A stretch of 62,040 bases of DNA. Source: Phycisphaerales bacterium (GTDB lineage: Bacteria; Planctomycetota; Phycisphaerae; Phycisphaerales; UBA1924). The stretch spans positions 1 through 62,040 of the forward strand of contig JADYXW010000019.1 in NCBI GenBank assembly GCA_020853975.1, given 5' to 3'. Under the pieces are notes generated by a model. It made no database searches. It saw only the letters and a list, made by a program, of their open reading frames with translations, and was not told the DNA's origin. This document shows positions 7,741 through 15,942 of the stretch, piece after piece; position 1 is the stretch's first letter, and each line of letters opens with the position of its first letter. The position numbers were made by a program, and so were the translations under genes.

Positions 7741-9246
7741 ATGACCAGCGCTCCCACGATGTCTACCCAGGACCCCACCAACCCGCCCTCCAATGCCAAC
7801 CCCCACGAGGGAGTCCCCGGCGACCCTCTCGCCGATCACTACATCCCGGCCATGCCCGTCAAGGGCGAGATCTTCGAGGAGACTCGAACCTTCGCCGACC
7901 TTGGCCTGCGCAACAGCGTGATGAAGGGCATCGACGCCTGCGGCTTCAAGCACCCCACCATCACCCAGAGCCAGTTCATCCCGCCCATCATCGCGGGCCG
8001 TGATGTGCTGGGCCAGGCCAAGACCGGAACCGGCAAGACCGCCGCCTTCGGCCTGCCCCTTCTCCACCTTCTGGAGAAGGACACGCCCTTCCAGGCCCTG
8101 ATCCTCGCCCCCACCCGCGAGCTCGCCATCCAGATCACCGACGAGATCACCCGCCTCAGCAAGTTCACCCCGATCCGCACCATGACGCTCTACGGCGGGC
8201 AGGCCGTCCGCGTGCAGGCCGGCAAGCTCGAGCGCGGCGCCGAGATCATCGTCGGCACCCCGGGCCGCGTCATGGACATGCTCGAGCGGGGCCTCCTCCA
8301 CTTCAAGAACATCAAGGCCGTCGTCCTCGACGAGGTCGACCGCATGCTTGACATCGGCTTCCGCGAGGACATCCGCAAGATCCTCGACCAGACGCCCCCG
8401 GGCCGCCAGACCGTCCTGGTCTCCGCCACCATCTCCCCGGAGATCGAGAAACTCGCCCGCAAGTACCTCCGCGACCCTGAAAAGATCGTCGTTGCCAGCG
8501 GCTCGCTCACCGTGAGCATGGTCAAGCAGTACTACCTTCCCGTCAACCAGTGGGACAAGAAGAAGCTGCTCCTGCACCTGCTCCGCCACGAAGAGCCCGC
8601 CCTCACCCTCGTCTTCTGCCGTCTCAAGCGCACCGTCGACGAGCTCGCCACCGGCCTCACCCAGCGCGGCATCGAGTCCCACGCGATCCACGGCGACATG
8701 CCCCAGGGCAAGCGCAACAAGACCATGCAGGCCCTCCGGGGCGGGCAGCTCTCGGTCCTCATCTGCTCCGATCTCGCCGCCCGAGGCATCGACGTCGAGG
8801 GCGTTTCCCACGTCATCAACTTCGACATCCCCGAAGACCCGGAGGTCTACGTCCACCGCATCGGCCGCACCGCCCGCGCGGGCCGGGGAGGTGTCGCGTG
8901 GACCTTTGTCACCCCCGAGCAGGGTGAGCTCCTCACCAACGTCGAGAACCTCATCAACGCCGAGGTGCCCAAGCTCGAATACCCCGACTTCGCGCCCTCC
9001 GCGCCCCCCGAGGGCTGGCGGGGTGAGGCCCCCGGCGGCCGTCGCGAGGGTGGCCTGACCCTCGCCAACAGCCCCGACGCGCCCGCCGCGACACCGCCCA
9101 AGACCAGCCGCTTCGAATCCACCCTCCGCCCGGACCTGCCCCCGGTCGAGCCCGAAAAGGTCGACCCCAACAAGTTCCCGGGCGGCATCGTCCCCACCAA
9201 GCTGCCCCCCAAGCGGCTGATCCGCGGGTACAAGACGGGAAGATAA
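7741..9246 (+). CDS. DEAD-box ATP-dependent RNA helicase
   Basis: A 501-residue RNA helicase. Motifs in order are FADLGL plus the Q region, motif I AKTGTGKT (93-100), PTRELAIQ, GTPGR, motif II DEVD (197-200, in place of DEAD), SAT, then RGIDVEGV and HRIGRTARAGR. The C-terminal 100 residues are Pro-rich with no recognised domain. Such helicases unwind RNA in ribosome assembly or decay. An in-frame ATG at 7759 is also possible and neither start has a close ribosome site. There is no evidence that ties it to a particular paralogue such as RhlE or CshA. Confidence 0.93.
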   Translation: MTSAPTMSTQDPTNPPSNANPHEGVPGDPLADHYIPAMPVKGEIFEETRTFADLGLRNSVMKGIDACGFKHPTITQSQFIPPIIAGRDVLGQAKTGTGKTAAFGLPLLHLLEKDTPFQALILAPTRELAIQITDEITRLSKFTPIRTMTLYGGQAVRVQAGKLERGAEIIVGTPGRVMDMLERGLLHFKNIKAVVLDEVDRMLDIGFREDIRKILDQTPPGRQTVLVSATISPEIEKLARKYLRDPEKIVVASGSLTVSMVKQYYLPVNQWDKKKLLLHLLRHEEPALTLVFCRLKRTVDELATGLTQRGIESHAIHGDMPQGKRNKTMQALRGGQLSVLICSDLAARGIDVEGVSHVINFDIPEDPEVYVHRIGRTARAGRGGVAWTFVTPEQGELLTNVENLINAEVPKLEYPDFAPSAPPEGWRGEAPGGRREGGLTLANSPDAPAATPPKTSRFESTLRPDLPPVEPEKVDPNKFPGGIVPTKLPPKRLIRGYKTGR

Positions 9247-9304
9247 CCGACGTGAGGGCCGCAAGCTCCCTATGCAGCCTCGCTGAATCCGAAGGTGCGG
9301 GTCG

Positions 9305-9333
9305 TTGACACCCCCACTCTGATCCGATATGCT
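9305..9333 (+). promoter_or_regulatory. Candidate sigma-70 promoter for the Abi gene
   Basis: A perfect -35 box TTGACA (9305-9310), a 17-base spacer and TATGCT (9328-9333) as the -10. The expected transcript start is near 9340. The -10 overlaps the ATG at 9329, which argues against that ATG as the Abi start. Confidence 0.55.
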
Positions 9334-9368
9334 TACCAAGCACACTCACCGGGCGCGCCGCAAGGCAG

Positions 9369-9388
9369 CTCACTTCGGTGAGTTTTTT
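9369..9388 (+). terminator. Short UUCG hairpin with T-run in the Abi leader
   Basis: CTCAC-TTCG-GTGAG forms a five-pair stem closed by a very stable cUUCGg loop (9369-9382) and is followed by six T. It could end helicase transcripts. Because it lies between the promoter at 9305 and the Abi start it could also attenuate Abi, or end a small RNA of about 50 bases. Confidence 0.5.
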
Positions 9389-9418
9389 GCTTTTTGGAAC
9401 ACCTTGGCGCGCGGGGGC

Positions 9419-10375
9419 GTGGTGAAGTACGACAAGCAGCCACTGCTATTTGATGAACAGGCCGACCTCCTGCTGCGCCGGGGTATGGCTGGCGACCGAG
9501 ACATCATGATCAGGCGGCTCCGCCAGGTCAGCTACTACCGCCTCAGCGGCTACGCATTCCCATTCAGAGTCCCGGCGGCTACCAGGACGGACCAGCGCGA
9601 CACTCAGTTCGCCCCCGGGACCACCTTTCAAGCAGTGTGGAATCGATATGCCTTTGACCGGCGGCTGCGGTTGCTGCTGTTGGACGCGATCGAGCGCATC
9701 GAGATTGCGGTCCGATCCCTGCTGGCAACGCATCACGCGATGCGCTTCGGCACGTTCGGGTACGCGGACTCCCCCACTTCGCTCCCCGAGCTGCGCCAAG
9801 CCGACCGGCCGAAGTTCACAGAGAAGCTCCGCGATGAGCAGGCCCGAAGCAAGGATGTGTTCGCGGGCCACTTCCGAGCCAAGTATGGGGACCTTCACCC
9901 CTACCTCCCCATCTGGATGGCTGCGGAGGTTCTTTCGATGGGTACACTTCTGACCCTCTACCGCAGTTGCGGACGAGACGTCAGGCAGGCTGTGGCGGAT
10001 GAGTTCGGGGTCCACGAAGTCGTGTTCGCTAGTTGGCTCCTCACACTCAATACCATCCGGAACGCTTGCGCACACCATGGCCGGGTCTGGAACCGCGAGT
10101 TCGGAACCAAGCCGAAGATTCCCAGGAGGCAGCCAGAATGGCACTCGCCCGTGGAAATCCGCGGCGACCGAGTCTTCGCCGTCCTCACCATCTGCAAGTG
10201 GTGCTTGGATCGAATCGCCCCTCAAAGTCGGTGGCCGTGCCGGCTGTACGCTCTGCTCGCGGAGTTCTCAGAAGTACCAACGCTCAGCATGGGATTCCCG
10301 CCAACCTGGGAATCCTCTGCGATCTGGCGGCAAAGCATGGTCGAGCAGCCTCGGTCTTCCCGCTCCAGAGAATAA
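9419..10375 (+). CDS. Abi_2 (AbiD/AbiF-like) HEPN protein, probable phage-defence RNase toxin
   Basis: The protein matches the Abi_2 family of abortive-infection proteins. Conserved features include YDKQPLLFDEQ, then RLRQVSYYRLSGYAFPFR, and YAFDRRLRLLLLDAIERIE. The C-terminal RNACAHHGRVWN carries the R-x4-H motif of HEPN ribonucleases. Members stop phage growth by harming the host cell, most likely through RNA cleavage. I chose the GTG at 9419 (9422 is equivalent), giving about 318 residues; the longer form from 9329 would begin inside the -10 box. Third codon positions look less GC-biased than in the neighbours, and a tRNA gene lies downstream, both consistent with gene transfer. No protein antitoxin is adjacent. 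Confidence 0.85.
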   Translation: MVKYDKQPLLFDEQADLLLRRGMAGDRDIMIRRLRQVSYYRLSGYAFPFRVPAATRTDQRDTQFAPGTTFQAVWNRYAFDRRLRLLLLDAIERIEIAVRSLLATHHAMRFGTFGYADSPTSLPELRQADRPKFTEKLRDEQARSKDVFAGHFRAKYGDLHPYLPIWMAAEVLSMGTLLTLYRSCGRDVRQAVADEFGVHEVVFASWLLTLNTIRNACAHHGRVWNREFGTKPKIPRRQPEWHSPVEIRGDRVFAVLTICKWCLDRIAPQSRWPCRLYALLAEFSEVPTLSMGFPPTWESSAIWRQSMVEQPRSSRSRE

Positions 10376-10426
10376 CCGCACCCCAGGAACGCCAATGCCG
10401 GACCCCTGCGGGTCTGCCATTGTTCG

Positions 10427-10442
10427 AAGTGGAGGCAAAGGG
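10427..10442 (-). repeat. Partial copy of the tRNA-Ala 3' end
   Basis: AAGTGGAGGCAAAGGG matches the bases at 10572-10587, which include the 3' acceptor strand of the tRNA-Ala gene, at 15 of 16 positions. It lies on the 3' side of the tRNA, where site-specific integration leaves a duplicated end. It may be an old attachment-site remnant or chance. Confidence 0.35.
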
Positions 10443-10485
10443 CCAAGCAGCGACCCCACCCTCCCGAATTCATCAACACCCCCGG

Positions 10486-10518
10486 TTGCACGTGGAGAAC
10501 GGAAAGCTCCACATGCAA
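10486..10518. repeat. Twelve-base inverted repeat downstream of the Abi gene
   Basis: The arms TTGCACGTGGAG and CTCCACATGCAA pair at 11 of 12 positions around a nine-base loop. No T-run follows on either strand, so it is not a usual terminator. It could be a protein-binding site, a recombination site or part of a structured RNA. Confidence 0.5.
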
Positions 10519-10533
10519 TCCCGATCCAAAAAG

Positions 10534-10563
10534 CGAAAAACGGCCCTCGCAGGCCGTCTTTCG
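10534..10563 (-). terminator. Intrinsic terminator of the tRNA-Ala gene
   Basis: The arms CGAAAAACGGCC and GGCCGTCTTTCG pair with one mismatch around a six-base loop. On the minus strand the stem ends in a T-rich stretch just after the tRNA 3' end. It may also stop the Abi transcript arriving from the left. Confidence 0.75.
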
Positions 10564-10574
10564 TTCCACATAAG

Positions 10575-10649
10575 TGGAGGCAAGGGGACTCGAACCCCTG
10601 ACCTCATCCATGCCATGGATGCGCTCTACCAAAACTGAGCTATGCCCCC
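10575..10649 (-). tRNA. tRNA-Ala (anticodon GGC)
   Basis: A full cloverleaf is seen on the minus strand. The acceptor GGGGGCA pairs with TGCCTCC, the D arm is GCTC...GAGC, the anticodon stem CATCC/GGATG has loop ATGGCAT (anticodon GGC), and the T arm is AGGGG-TTCGAGT-CCCCT. The discriminator base is A, and the terminal CCA is not encoded, so the CCA-adding enzyme (compare 17617-18891) is needed. Confidence 0.95.
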
Positions 10650-10725
10650 ATACGGGCTATCCACTTGTTCCCTCATCGACGCTTCCGCCGGGAGGGGTCA
10701 ATGCTAGGGCTCGGCTTTCGGCGGT

Positions 10726-11817
10726 TCAAGACCCCGGGGTCAGCACGCGCCGCACCGCCTCCTTCACCCTCTCCACCGAAATGCGGTCGATTCGGCAACG
10801 CTCCGGGTGGCCGTTCGCGACTTCATGCTCTGGCAGCGTGGGGTCCGCGAGCACTACCTCCTCCGGCCCGCCCGACCGGGTCGGGATAATCGTCCAGCGA
10901 TGATCCGTGGGTCCGAACAGGCTCACCAGCGGCACCCCAAACGCCGCCGCGATGTGCCGCGGCCCCGTGTCGTTGGTCACCATCAGCGTCGCCCCGCGCA
11001 CCACGGCCTTCAGAGCCCCCACCGTGATCCCAAGTTCCGGCAGCAGCACGGGCTTGGCCACGCGGCAGGCCGCCGCAACCTCTCGCGCCAGGCCCGCCTC
11101 ACCGGGAGACCCGTTGACGACCGTACCAAGCCCCCGCTCGCTCGCCAGCCAGTCCGCCACCGCCGCGAACCGATCCGGGGGCCAGCGCTTCGCCGGGTTG
11201 TTCCCGCCCGGGTTGAGCAGCGCGTAGCCGCCTGTGACCCCGCCCTTGGCCAGAATGTCCGCGCCACGCCCCGCCTGCTCGGGCGTCACGCCCAGCTCCA
11301 GCGGCCCACGCGCGGTGCCCGCAGGCAGAAGGAACTTCGCCGCCAAAGCCCAGTAGTAGTCCACCGCGGGCACTGTCGCCCACTCGCCATCGCTGCGCCT
11401 GGGCGGCTGCAGGCGGTCGGTCAGAAGCAGCCCCCGCGCATCACGGTCATAACCGATCCGCCTGGGGATGCCCGCGATCCGAACCGTGAGGGCCGTGGAG
11501 AACGAGTTTGTGAGCAGCAGCGCCGCCTCGTACCGTCTGGGCCTCACCTTCCCCGCCGCAAACTTCGGGCCCATGACCCCCACCGCCCGCGCAACGTGGA
11601 ACTCATCCAGCACGTCCGCCCCCGCGAGCAGCTCGTCTATTCCCGGCCTGCACAGCCCGCCGATGAACACCCCGGGCATCGCCCTGCGGATGGCCCGCAG
11701 CGTGGGCGTCGCCATCGCGGCGTCGCCGACCCAACTGGGCAGCACGACCAGCAATCGCAGGGGCGTCGCTCGTGGTTCCGGCACCGGGCTCAAAGATAGC
11801 GTCTCAACCCGGCCCAA
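10726..11817 (-). CDS. waaF: Glycosyltransferase family 9 (heptosyltransferase-like)
   Basis: About 363 residues with the two-domain GT9 layout. LLVVLPSWVGDAAMATPTLR at the start matches the WaaF/WaaC acceptor-side motif, LLNPGGNNPAKRWPPDRFA opens the nucleotide-sugar domain, and TNDTGPRHIAAAFGVPLVSL plus FGPTDHRWT complete the signature. The family adds heptose from ADP-heptose to the lipopolysaccharide core at the inner face of the inner membrane. The TTG at 11817 overlaps the upstream gmhB-like gene by 14 bases; a GTG at 11784 is the alternative start. The link with a heptose-phosphate phosphatase supports a heptose role, but the exact sugar is not proven. Confidence 0.85.
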   Translation of the reverse strand: MGRVETLSLSPVPEPRATPLRLLVVLPSWVGDAAMATPTLRAIRRAMPGVFIGGLCRPGIDELLAGADVLDEFHVARAVGVMGPKFAAGKVRPRRYEAALLLTNSFSTALTVRIAGIPRRIGYDRDARGLLLTDRLQPPRRSDGEWATVPAVDYYWALAAKFLLPAGTARGPLELGVTPEQAGRGADILAKGGVTGGYALLNPGGNNPAKRWPPDRFAAVADWLASERGLGTVVNGSPGEAGLAREVAAACRVAKPVLLPELGITVGALKAVVRGATLMVTNDTGPRHIAAAFGVPLVSLFGPTDHRWTIIPTRSGGPEEVVLADPTLPEHEVANGHPERCRIDRISVERVKEAVRRVLTPGS

Positions 11818-12664
11818 AGTCGCCGGGCCACAGCGCCGAACCCTTCCGCGCCCGGTGCCACGCGTTTGTCGCCCGCCGCACCTCCGCCGCGAAGGCCAGC
11901 GCCACCAGCCGATCGGCCCTCACGCCCAGCCTCAGCGCCCCCGAGGCGACGCCAAGCTCCACCAGCGGCACCCCGTGCTGCTCCGCGATCGATCGCGCCG
12001 ACGCGAGCACAGTCTCGCGCGTCCGAGCGTCATCCAGGGCACCGTCTTCGAGCGGCCTCAGGTCCACCGCCGAAACTTCCGCCCCGCGCAGGACCCTCAG
12101 GCCCGAAGCCTCCGCCACGACAACCTCCGCCGCCGCCTGCAGGTCGGGCAGCTTCTGGTCCTCGCCGATCAGCAGGCATCGAGACGCCGACAACCCCGCG
12201 GCGATCCCGGCCTGAATGTCCCGCTCCGCGTCGCCGATCAGCCACGACCGCGCGAGGTCCAGGCCCAACTCCGACGCCGCCGCCAGGATCATTCCCGGCG
12301 CCGGCTTTCGCCATTCATGGTCGCGGCTGAACTCGGCCACGCTCCCCAAAGGGTGATACGGGCAGAAATAGAACCCGTCAACCCGAGGCCCGCCCGCCCG
12401 CACGATGGCTTCATCCACGCCCCTGTTGATCTCTTCGACGCGCTCGCAGGTCGCCCCGCCCCGCGCCACCACGCCCTGGTTTGAGACGACCACCAGCGCG
12501 AACCCCACCCGCGCGAGCGACGCGAGCCCCTCCGCCACCCCGGGCAGCAGCCGAACGAGGGCGGGGTCTGTGAGGTCCCCGGCCTTCGCGGGCGAGGCGG
12601 GCGCGGGGAGGCGCCGGCACTCGATCAGCGTGTCATCGCGATCCAGGAACACCGCGGGGCGCAT
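11804..12664 (-). CDS. gmhB: HAD phosphatase, GmhB-like, with C-terminal extension
   Basis: The N-terminal 185 residues form a GmhB/HisB-type HAD phosphatase: FLDRDDTL carries the catalytic Asp pair, VVVSNQGVVARG is motif II, the Cys-His of YFCPYHP belongs to the zinc loop (only partly conserved), and KPAPGMI with LIGDAERDI completes the site. GmhB removes the 7-phosphate from heptose bisphosphate in ADP-heptose synthesis. The remaining 100 residues form an unassigned extension (GmhB is usually near 190 residues), where ARTRETVLASARSIAEQHGV might be a sugar-phosphate or kinase-like helix bundle. It overlaps the GT9 gene, which suggests one pathway. Confidence 0.8.
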   Translation of the reverse strand: MRPAVFLDRDDTLIECRRLPAPASPAKAGDLTDPALVRLLPGVAEGLASLARVGFALVVVSNQGVVARGGATCERVEEINRGVDEAIVRAGGPRVDGFYFCPYHPLGSVAEFSRDHEWRKPAPGMILAAASELGLDLARSWLIGDAERDIQAGIAAGLSASRCLLIGEDQKLPDLQAAAEVVVAEASGLRVLRGAEVSAVDLRPLEDGALDDARTRETVLASARSIAEQHGVPLVELGVASGALRLGVRADRLVALAFAAEVRRATNAWHRARKGSALWPGDFGPG

Positions 12665-12726
12665 GGCCGACTGTAGACGTACCTAGCGCCGCCCCGGTAT
12701 GGCCGGCCTCCCCTCGCCCCCGGCGC

Positions 12727-13425
12727 GTGCGTTGGCCGATAGATTCACGCGTGCCCCCGGCGGGCGGGAGATTCTGGTTCGGGCTGCTGCTCATCGCCGG
12801 CGCCGTCTTCGGGGCGTCGTTCGCCCTGATGCGCCGCGAGGAGCGCCGCGCGCTCGACACGCTCCGAGCGCTCGACCTCAACCGTCAGGCCCAGCGCCCC
12901 GTGGCGGAGGTCGCCTCCGCGCTGCGCTCGCTCAGGCTCATCACCGTCGAGATCGACACGACCGTCACGGTTGAAAAGTCGGACTTCAGTTGGCGGGGCG
13001 ACGTCTCCGCGAAGGTCACTGTGCCGGTCCGCATCTCCTTCGGCACAGACCTCTCCTCGATGTCCGTCACAAGCATCTCGCACTCGTCGCTGCTCGGCAC
13101 CGGCCCGCGGGGAGGGCCCTCCGCGGGCTACGTCGTCCGCGTGCCACGCCCCACCCGCATCGCAACCGAGGTCTTTTCCGAACAGGAAAAGGCCGAGGTG
13201 GAAGCGGGCGGCCTGCGCCTCCGCTCCCGCGCGGGGGAGTACTACCTGGGACTGGCCCGCCGGGACGCGGGCCCCGCGGCCAGGGAACTTGTCCTGCTGC
13301 CCGCAGACGCGGCCAAGGTCGAAGACGTAACGAGGGAGCAGGTGGAGAAGCTTGTTCGAACCATCACGGGCGACGCCACGCCCGTGCGTGTCATCTTCGA
13401 AGAGCCGGCGGGGGATGCGCCATGA
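12727..13425 (+). CDS. Single-span membrane protein of unknown function
   Basis: About 232 residues. One hydrophobic helix (about 16-34, FWFGLLLIAGAVFGASFAL) is followed by a long polar part that should face the periplasm. LRLITVEIDTTVTVEKSDFS and the beta-rich region after it recall the layout of DUF4230 proteins, but I cannot assert that family. The stop overlaps the ATG of the next gene by four bases, so the two are co-translated. The start is a GTG; a second GTG at 12751 is possible. No function is proposed. Confidence 0.7.
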   Translation: MRWPIDSRVPPAGGRFWFGLLLIAGAVFGASFALMRREERRALDTLRALDLNRQAQRPVAEVASALRSLRLITVEIDTTVTVEKSDFSWRGDVSAKVTVPVRISFGTDLSSMSVTSISHSSLLGTGPRGGPSAGYVVRVPRPTRIATEVFSEQEKAEVEAGGLRLRSRAGEYYLGLARRDAGPAARELVLLPADAAKVEDVTREQVEKLVRTITGDATPVRVIFEEPAGDAP

Positions 13426-14546
13426 GCACACCGGCACCTGCCAGGCCCCGTCGCTCCGTGCTTGGCACGGTCCTGCTCCCCTGGCGGTGCCGGTGGAACC
13501 TCCTCCGCATCGCGCTCGCCTCGTTCGCGCTGTGGGTGCTCGTCGCGGACTCCGGCGCTCGGCTCGCCCGCCTGCAGATGGCCTCGCTCCCGGACTTTGA
13601 GTTCGCGTCAGAGGTCCGCGCTCTCCGCCTGGAGGGCCGCTACGGGGAGGCCGTCATGATCGCGGACGCGGGCTTGCGCTCCGCGCAGGGCGAGGCCCGC
13701 GCCGCGCTGGAGGCCGAGCGGGCCCTCACGCTCGACGAGCAGGAGAGCTGGCTGCGACGCGCGAGGGACGTGGGCGTGGGCGCCCTCACGGGCTCGGGCA
13801 AGTCGCTGGAGCGCGTGGTCGGAGCGGTCGCCGCCGACTTCTTCATCGTGGGCGACGTGCGGGACCTGCTGATCCAGGGCGGGCGACAGCTCATCGACGG
13901 AGAGAGCGACGAGGTGATCCTCGCGCTCAGCGTCGTCGGCATTGTGACCACGCTTGCCCCGGAGATCGACTGGGCCCCGTCGATCCTGAAGGCCGCCAAG
14001 CGGGGCGGGCACCTGACCGAGTCCCTGGGCAAGAGGCTGCTCTCGCTCATCCGGGGCCGAGCGACGGGCGAACTCGACGACGCGTTCCGCGCCCTCGCCT
14101 CGACCGCCGCCGGCACCTCCCCCGGCACGGCGATGCGAGCTCTTCGGTACGCCGAGAGCACCGAAGACCTCGGGGCCCTGGCCTCGTTCGTGAAGCGGAA
14201 TCCGGACTCCGGCCTGGCGCTGCACGTGGGAGGGCCCGAGGCCATGCGTGTCGCCCGGGCCGCGGCGGACTCCGGCGAGGCGGGCCTGCGCACGGAGGCG
14301 GCGCTCGTGAAGGCCTCACGCAAGGGGCCGGCGGGCGTGAGGCTCCTCTCGGCCTCGTCCCGCGCTCTCACACGCCCCCACCCGCTCCTGGGCATCGCCA
14401 AGGCCATCTGGAAGGGCAACGCGGAGACCATGCTCACCCGCCTCACCGACCGCATCGACGGGCTCGCCACGTGGCTCATGCCGGCGCTGGCGGCGTGGCT
14501 CGCCGCGGAGTGCGGGCTGCTCTGGCGGCGCCTCACGCACGCCTGA
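13422..14546 (+). CDS. Membrane protein of unknown function, coupled to upstream gene
   Basis: 374 residues. An N-terminal membrane helix (about 27-45, LLRIALASFALWVLVADSGA) is followed by a helical region with an Ala/Arg-rich repeat feel (EGRYGEAVMIADAGLRSAQG), a hydrophobic patch around 160-185 (VILALSVVGIVTTLAPEIDW), and a hydrophobic C-terminal helix (LATWLMPALAAWLAAECGLL). The ATGA overlap at 13422-13425 links it to the preceding membrane protein, so both probably act in one complex. I do not recognise the family. It converges with the ClpP-fold gene at 14618, and the hairpin between them lies at 14570-14594. Confidence 0.75.
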   Translation: MSTPAPARPRRSVLGTVLLPWRCRWNLLRIALASFALWVLVADSGARLARLQMASLPDFEFASEVRALRLEGRYGEAVMIADAGLRSAQGEARAALEAERALTLDEQESWLRRARDVGVGALTGSGKSLERVVGAVAADFFIVGDVRDLLIQGGRQLIDGESDEVILALSVVGIVTTLAPEIDWAPSILKAAKRGGHLTESLGKRLLSLIRGRATGELDDAFRALASTAAGTSPGTAMRALRYAESTEDLGALASFVKRNPDSGLALHVGGPEAMRVARAAADSGEAGLRTEAALVKASRKGPAGVRLLSASSRALTRPHPLLGIAKAIWKGNAETMLTRLTDRIDGLATWLMPALAAWLAAECGLLWRRLTHA

Positions 14547-14569
14547 ACCCGCCGGCTCCGGAAAGAAAA

Positions 14570-14594
14570 AGGCCCGGACCAGAGGCCCGGGCCT
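14570..14594 (-). terminator. Intrinsic terminator of the ClpP-fold gene pair
   Basis: AGGCCCGG pairs with CCGGGCCT. Reading leftward the stem is followed by TTTTTC and more T. It sits 24 bases after the stop at 14618 and also lies after the convergent gene that ends at 14546. Confidence 0.8.
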
Positions 14595-14617
14595 GATGCA
14601 CGCTCAGTGTCGGAGGC

Positions 14618-15922
14618 TCACTTCTTCGCCAGTTCGGCGATGATGCGCTCCTGCTCCTTCAGCCACTCCTGGAACTCCTTGCGGCCCCCGAAGAGGTTGC
14701 GGGCAAAGGCCGGGTTGTTGCGGATCATGTTCTTGATCTTGTCGAGGAAGCTGCGGGCCTTGCCGAGCCACGGGCCGCGCTGGGCCGGGGGCATCCCCTG
14801 GGCCACGCCCAGGTTGGTCTGGTAGAGGTTGTACCAGCTGTTGAGGTTGTCCTCGTCGCTCTTGACCTGCTTGCGGAAGTCCATCTGGCGCTTCTCGGCG
14901 CGGCTGATGGGCCACGCGACGCCGGGGACCTTCTTGCCGACCCAGTTGATCTCCTTGTAGCCCAGCAGCGTGGTCAGTTCTTCGAGCGTGTCGGCGGTGC
15001 CGCGGGAGAACTTCACCTTGTCCGCGAGCACGTGATCGAACGTCAGGATTTCGCCGGCCCGGTTGACGACGATCTCGCCGCTGGTCGCGTCGCCATACCA
15101 CTTGACCTCGCCCGTGGGGAGCACGGTCGCGGAAAGGGGCTGCTGGATCTGCATCGCCCGCATGATGAGGGTGTCGTACCCTCCCCGTGACGAGATGCGC
15201 TCCATCTGGGCGAGAGATTCCTCGAGCTCAAGGCCCTCCACCGGGCGATCCAGCGAGCCGTAGAACCCCGTGCAGGCGCCGTAGTTGCCGTTGGTTGTGA
15301 AGTAGATTTCCTCGAAGCAGTGGGCGCTCATGGCGGCGGCGGAGATGGCGGTCTCGATCCACGCGACGGTGCGCCAGCGCTTCTTGAACTCGTTGTGCAC
15401 GGCGTCGGAGATCTTCTGGACCTCCATGCCGTAGCCGCCGCCGGAGGTGATCCGCATCACGACCACGCCCGTGTGATCGGTGCCGATCTCCTTCTCGAGC
15501 AACGGGATCACTTCCTCGAGCACGTTGGCGACCATGTACACGCCGACCATGTTGTTCGCACGGTCGCCGAGCGTGAGCACCACGCCCCGCACCTCTCCCG
15601 GCTTCTTGGGGAGAAGAGTCTCTTCGGCGTCCTCAGGGTCGGCGGGGGTGGCCGCCGCCGCCGCGGGAGCGGGCGTCGCGCTGTCACGCTCGAGCGAGGC
15701 GACGTCGCGATCGACCGAGAACATCTCCTCGCGGGGTACGCCCGCGACCGTGGTCTTGATCCAGACGTACCCAAACTCCTCGCGGACGATCTGTCCCTCG
15801 AAGACCCGGCCGTCCTTGAGGGTGACCTTGTCGGCGAGGGCGCTGGGGGTCGTGACGCAGACCGCGGTAATCGCGGCGAGCGCCATGGCCATCGCACGGA
15901 GGCTGCGGATGATCTTGTTCAT
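14618..15922 (-). CDS. Secreted ClpP/SppA-fold serine protease-like protein (serine retained)
   Basis: 434 residues with a signal peptide (about 1-30, cleavage after PSALA). A small beta domain follows, KVTLKDGRVFEGQIVREEFG (31-75), of the kind that recurs in planctomycete secreted proteins. After a Pro/Ala linker comes a ClpP-like domain (about 110-260). GVVVMRITSGGGYGMEV resembles the oxyanion strand, and Ser194 in TAISAAAMSAHCF is at the place of the nucleophile in SppA/NfeD-type proteases. The C terminus is a charged helical region. The gene lies 20 bases after a paralogue and probably forms an operon with it. Substrate and partner are unknown; a hetero-oligomer with the paralogue is my inference. 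Confidence 0.7.
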   Translation of the reverse strand: MNKIIRSLRAMAMALAAITAVCVTTPSALADKVTLKDGRVFEGQIVREEFGYVWIKTTVAGVPREEMFSVDRDVASLERDSATPAPAAAAATPADPEDAEETLLPKKPGEVRGVVLTLGDRANNMVGVYMVANVLEEVIPLLEKEIGTDHTGVVVMRITSGGGYGMEVQKISDAVHNEFKKRWRTVAWIETAISAAAMSAHCFEEIYFTTNGNYGACTGFYGSLDRPVEGLELEESLAQMERISSRGGYDTLIMRAMQIQQPLSATVLPTGEVKWYGDATSGEIVVNRAGEILTFDHVLADKVKFSRGTADTLEELTTLLGYKEINWVGKKVPGVAWPISRAEKRQMDFRKQVKSDEDNLNSWYNLYQTNLGVAQGMPPAQRGPWLGKARSFLDKIKNMIRNNPAFARNLFGGRKEFQEWLKEQERIIAELAKK

Positions 15923-15942
15923 GTGGTCGGTCTCCGGTTTGA

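Noticed and set aside
9329..9418. The ATG at 9329 as the start of the Abi gene
   Set aside because: It lies within the -10 box of a good promoter and the first 30 codons would include the hairpin and T-run; family conservation starts at about KYDKQPLLF.
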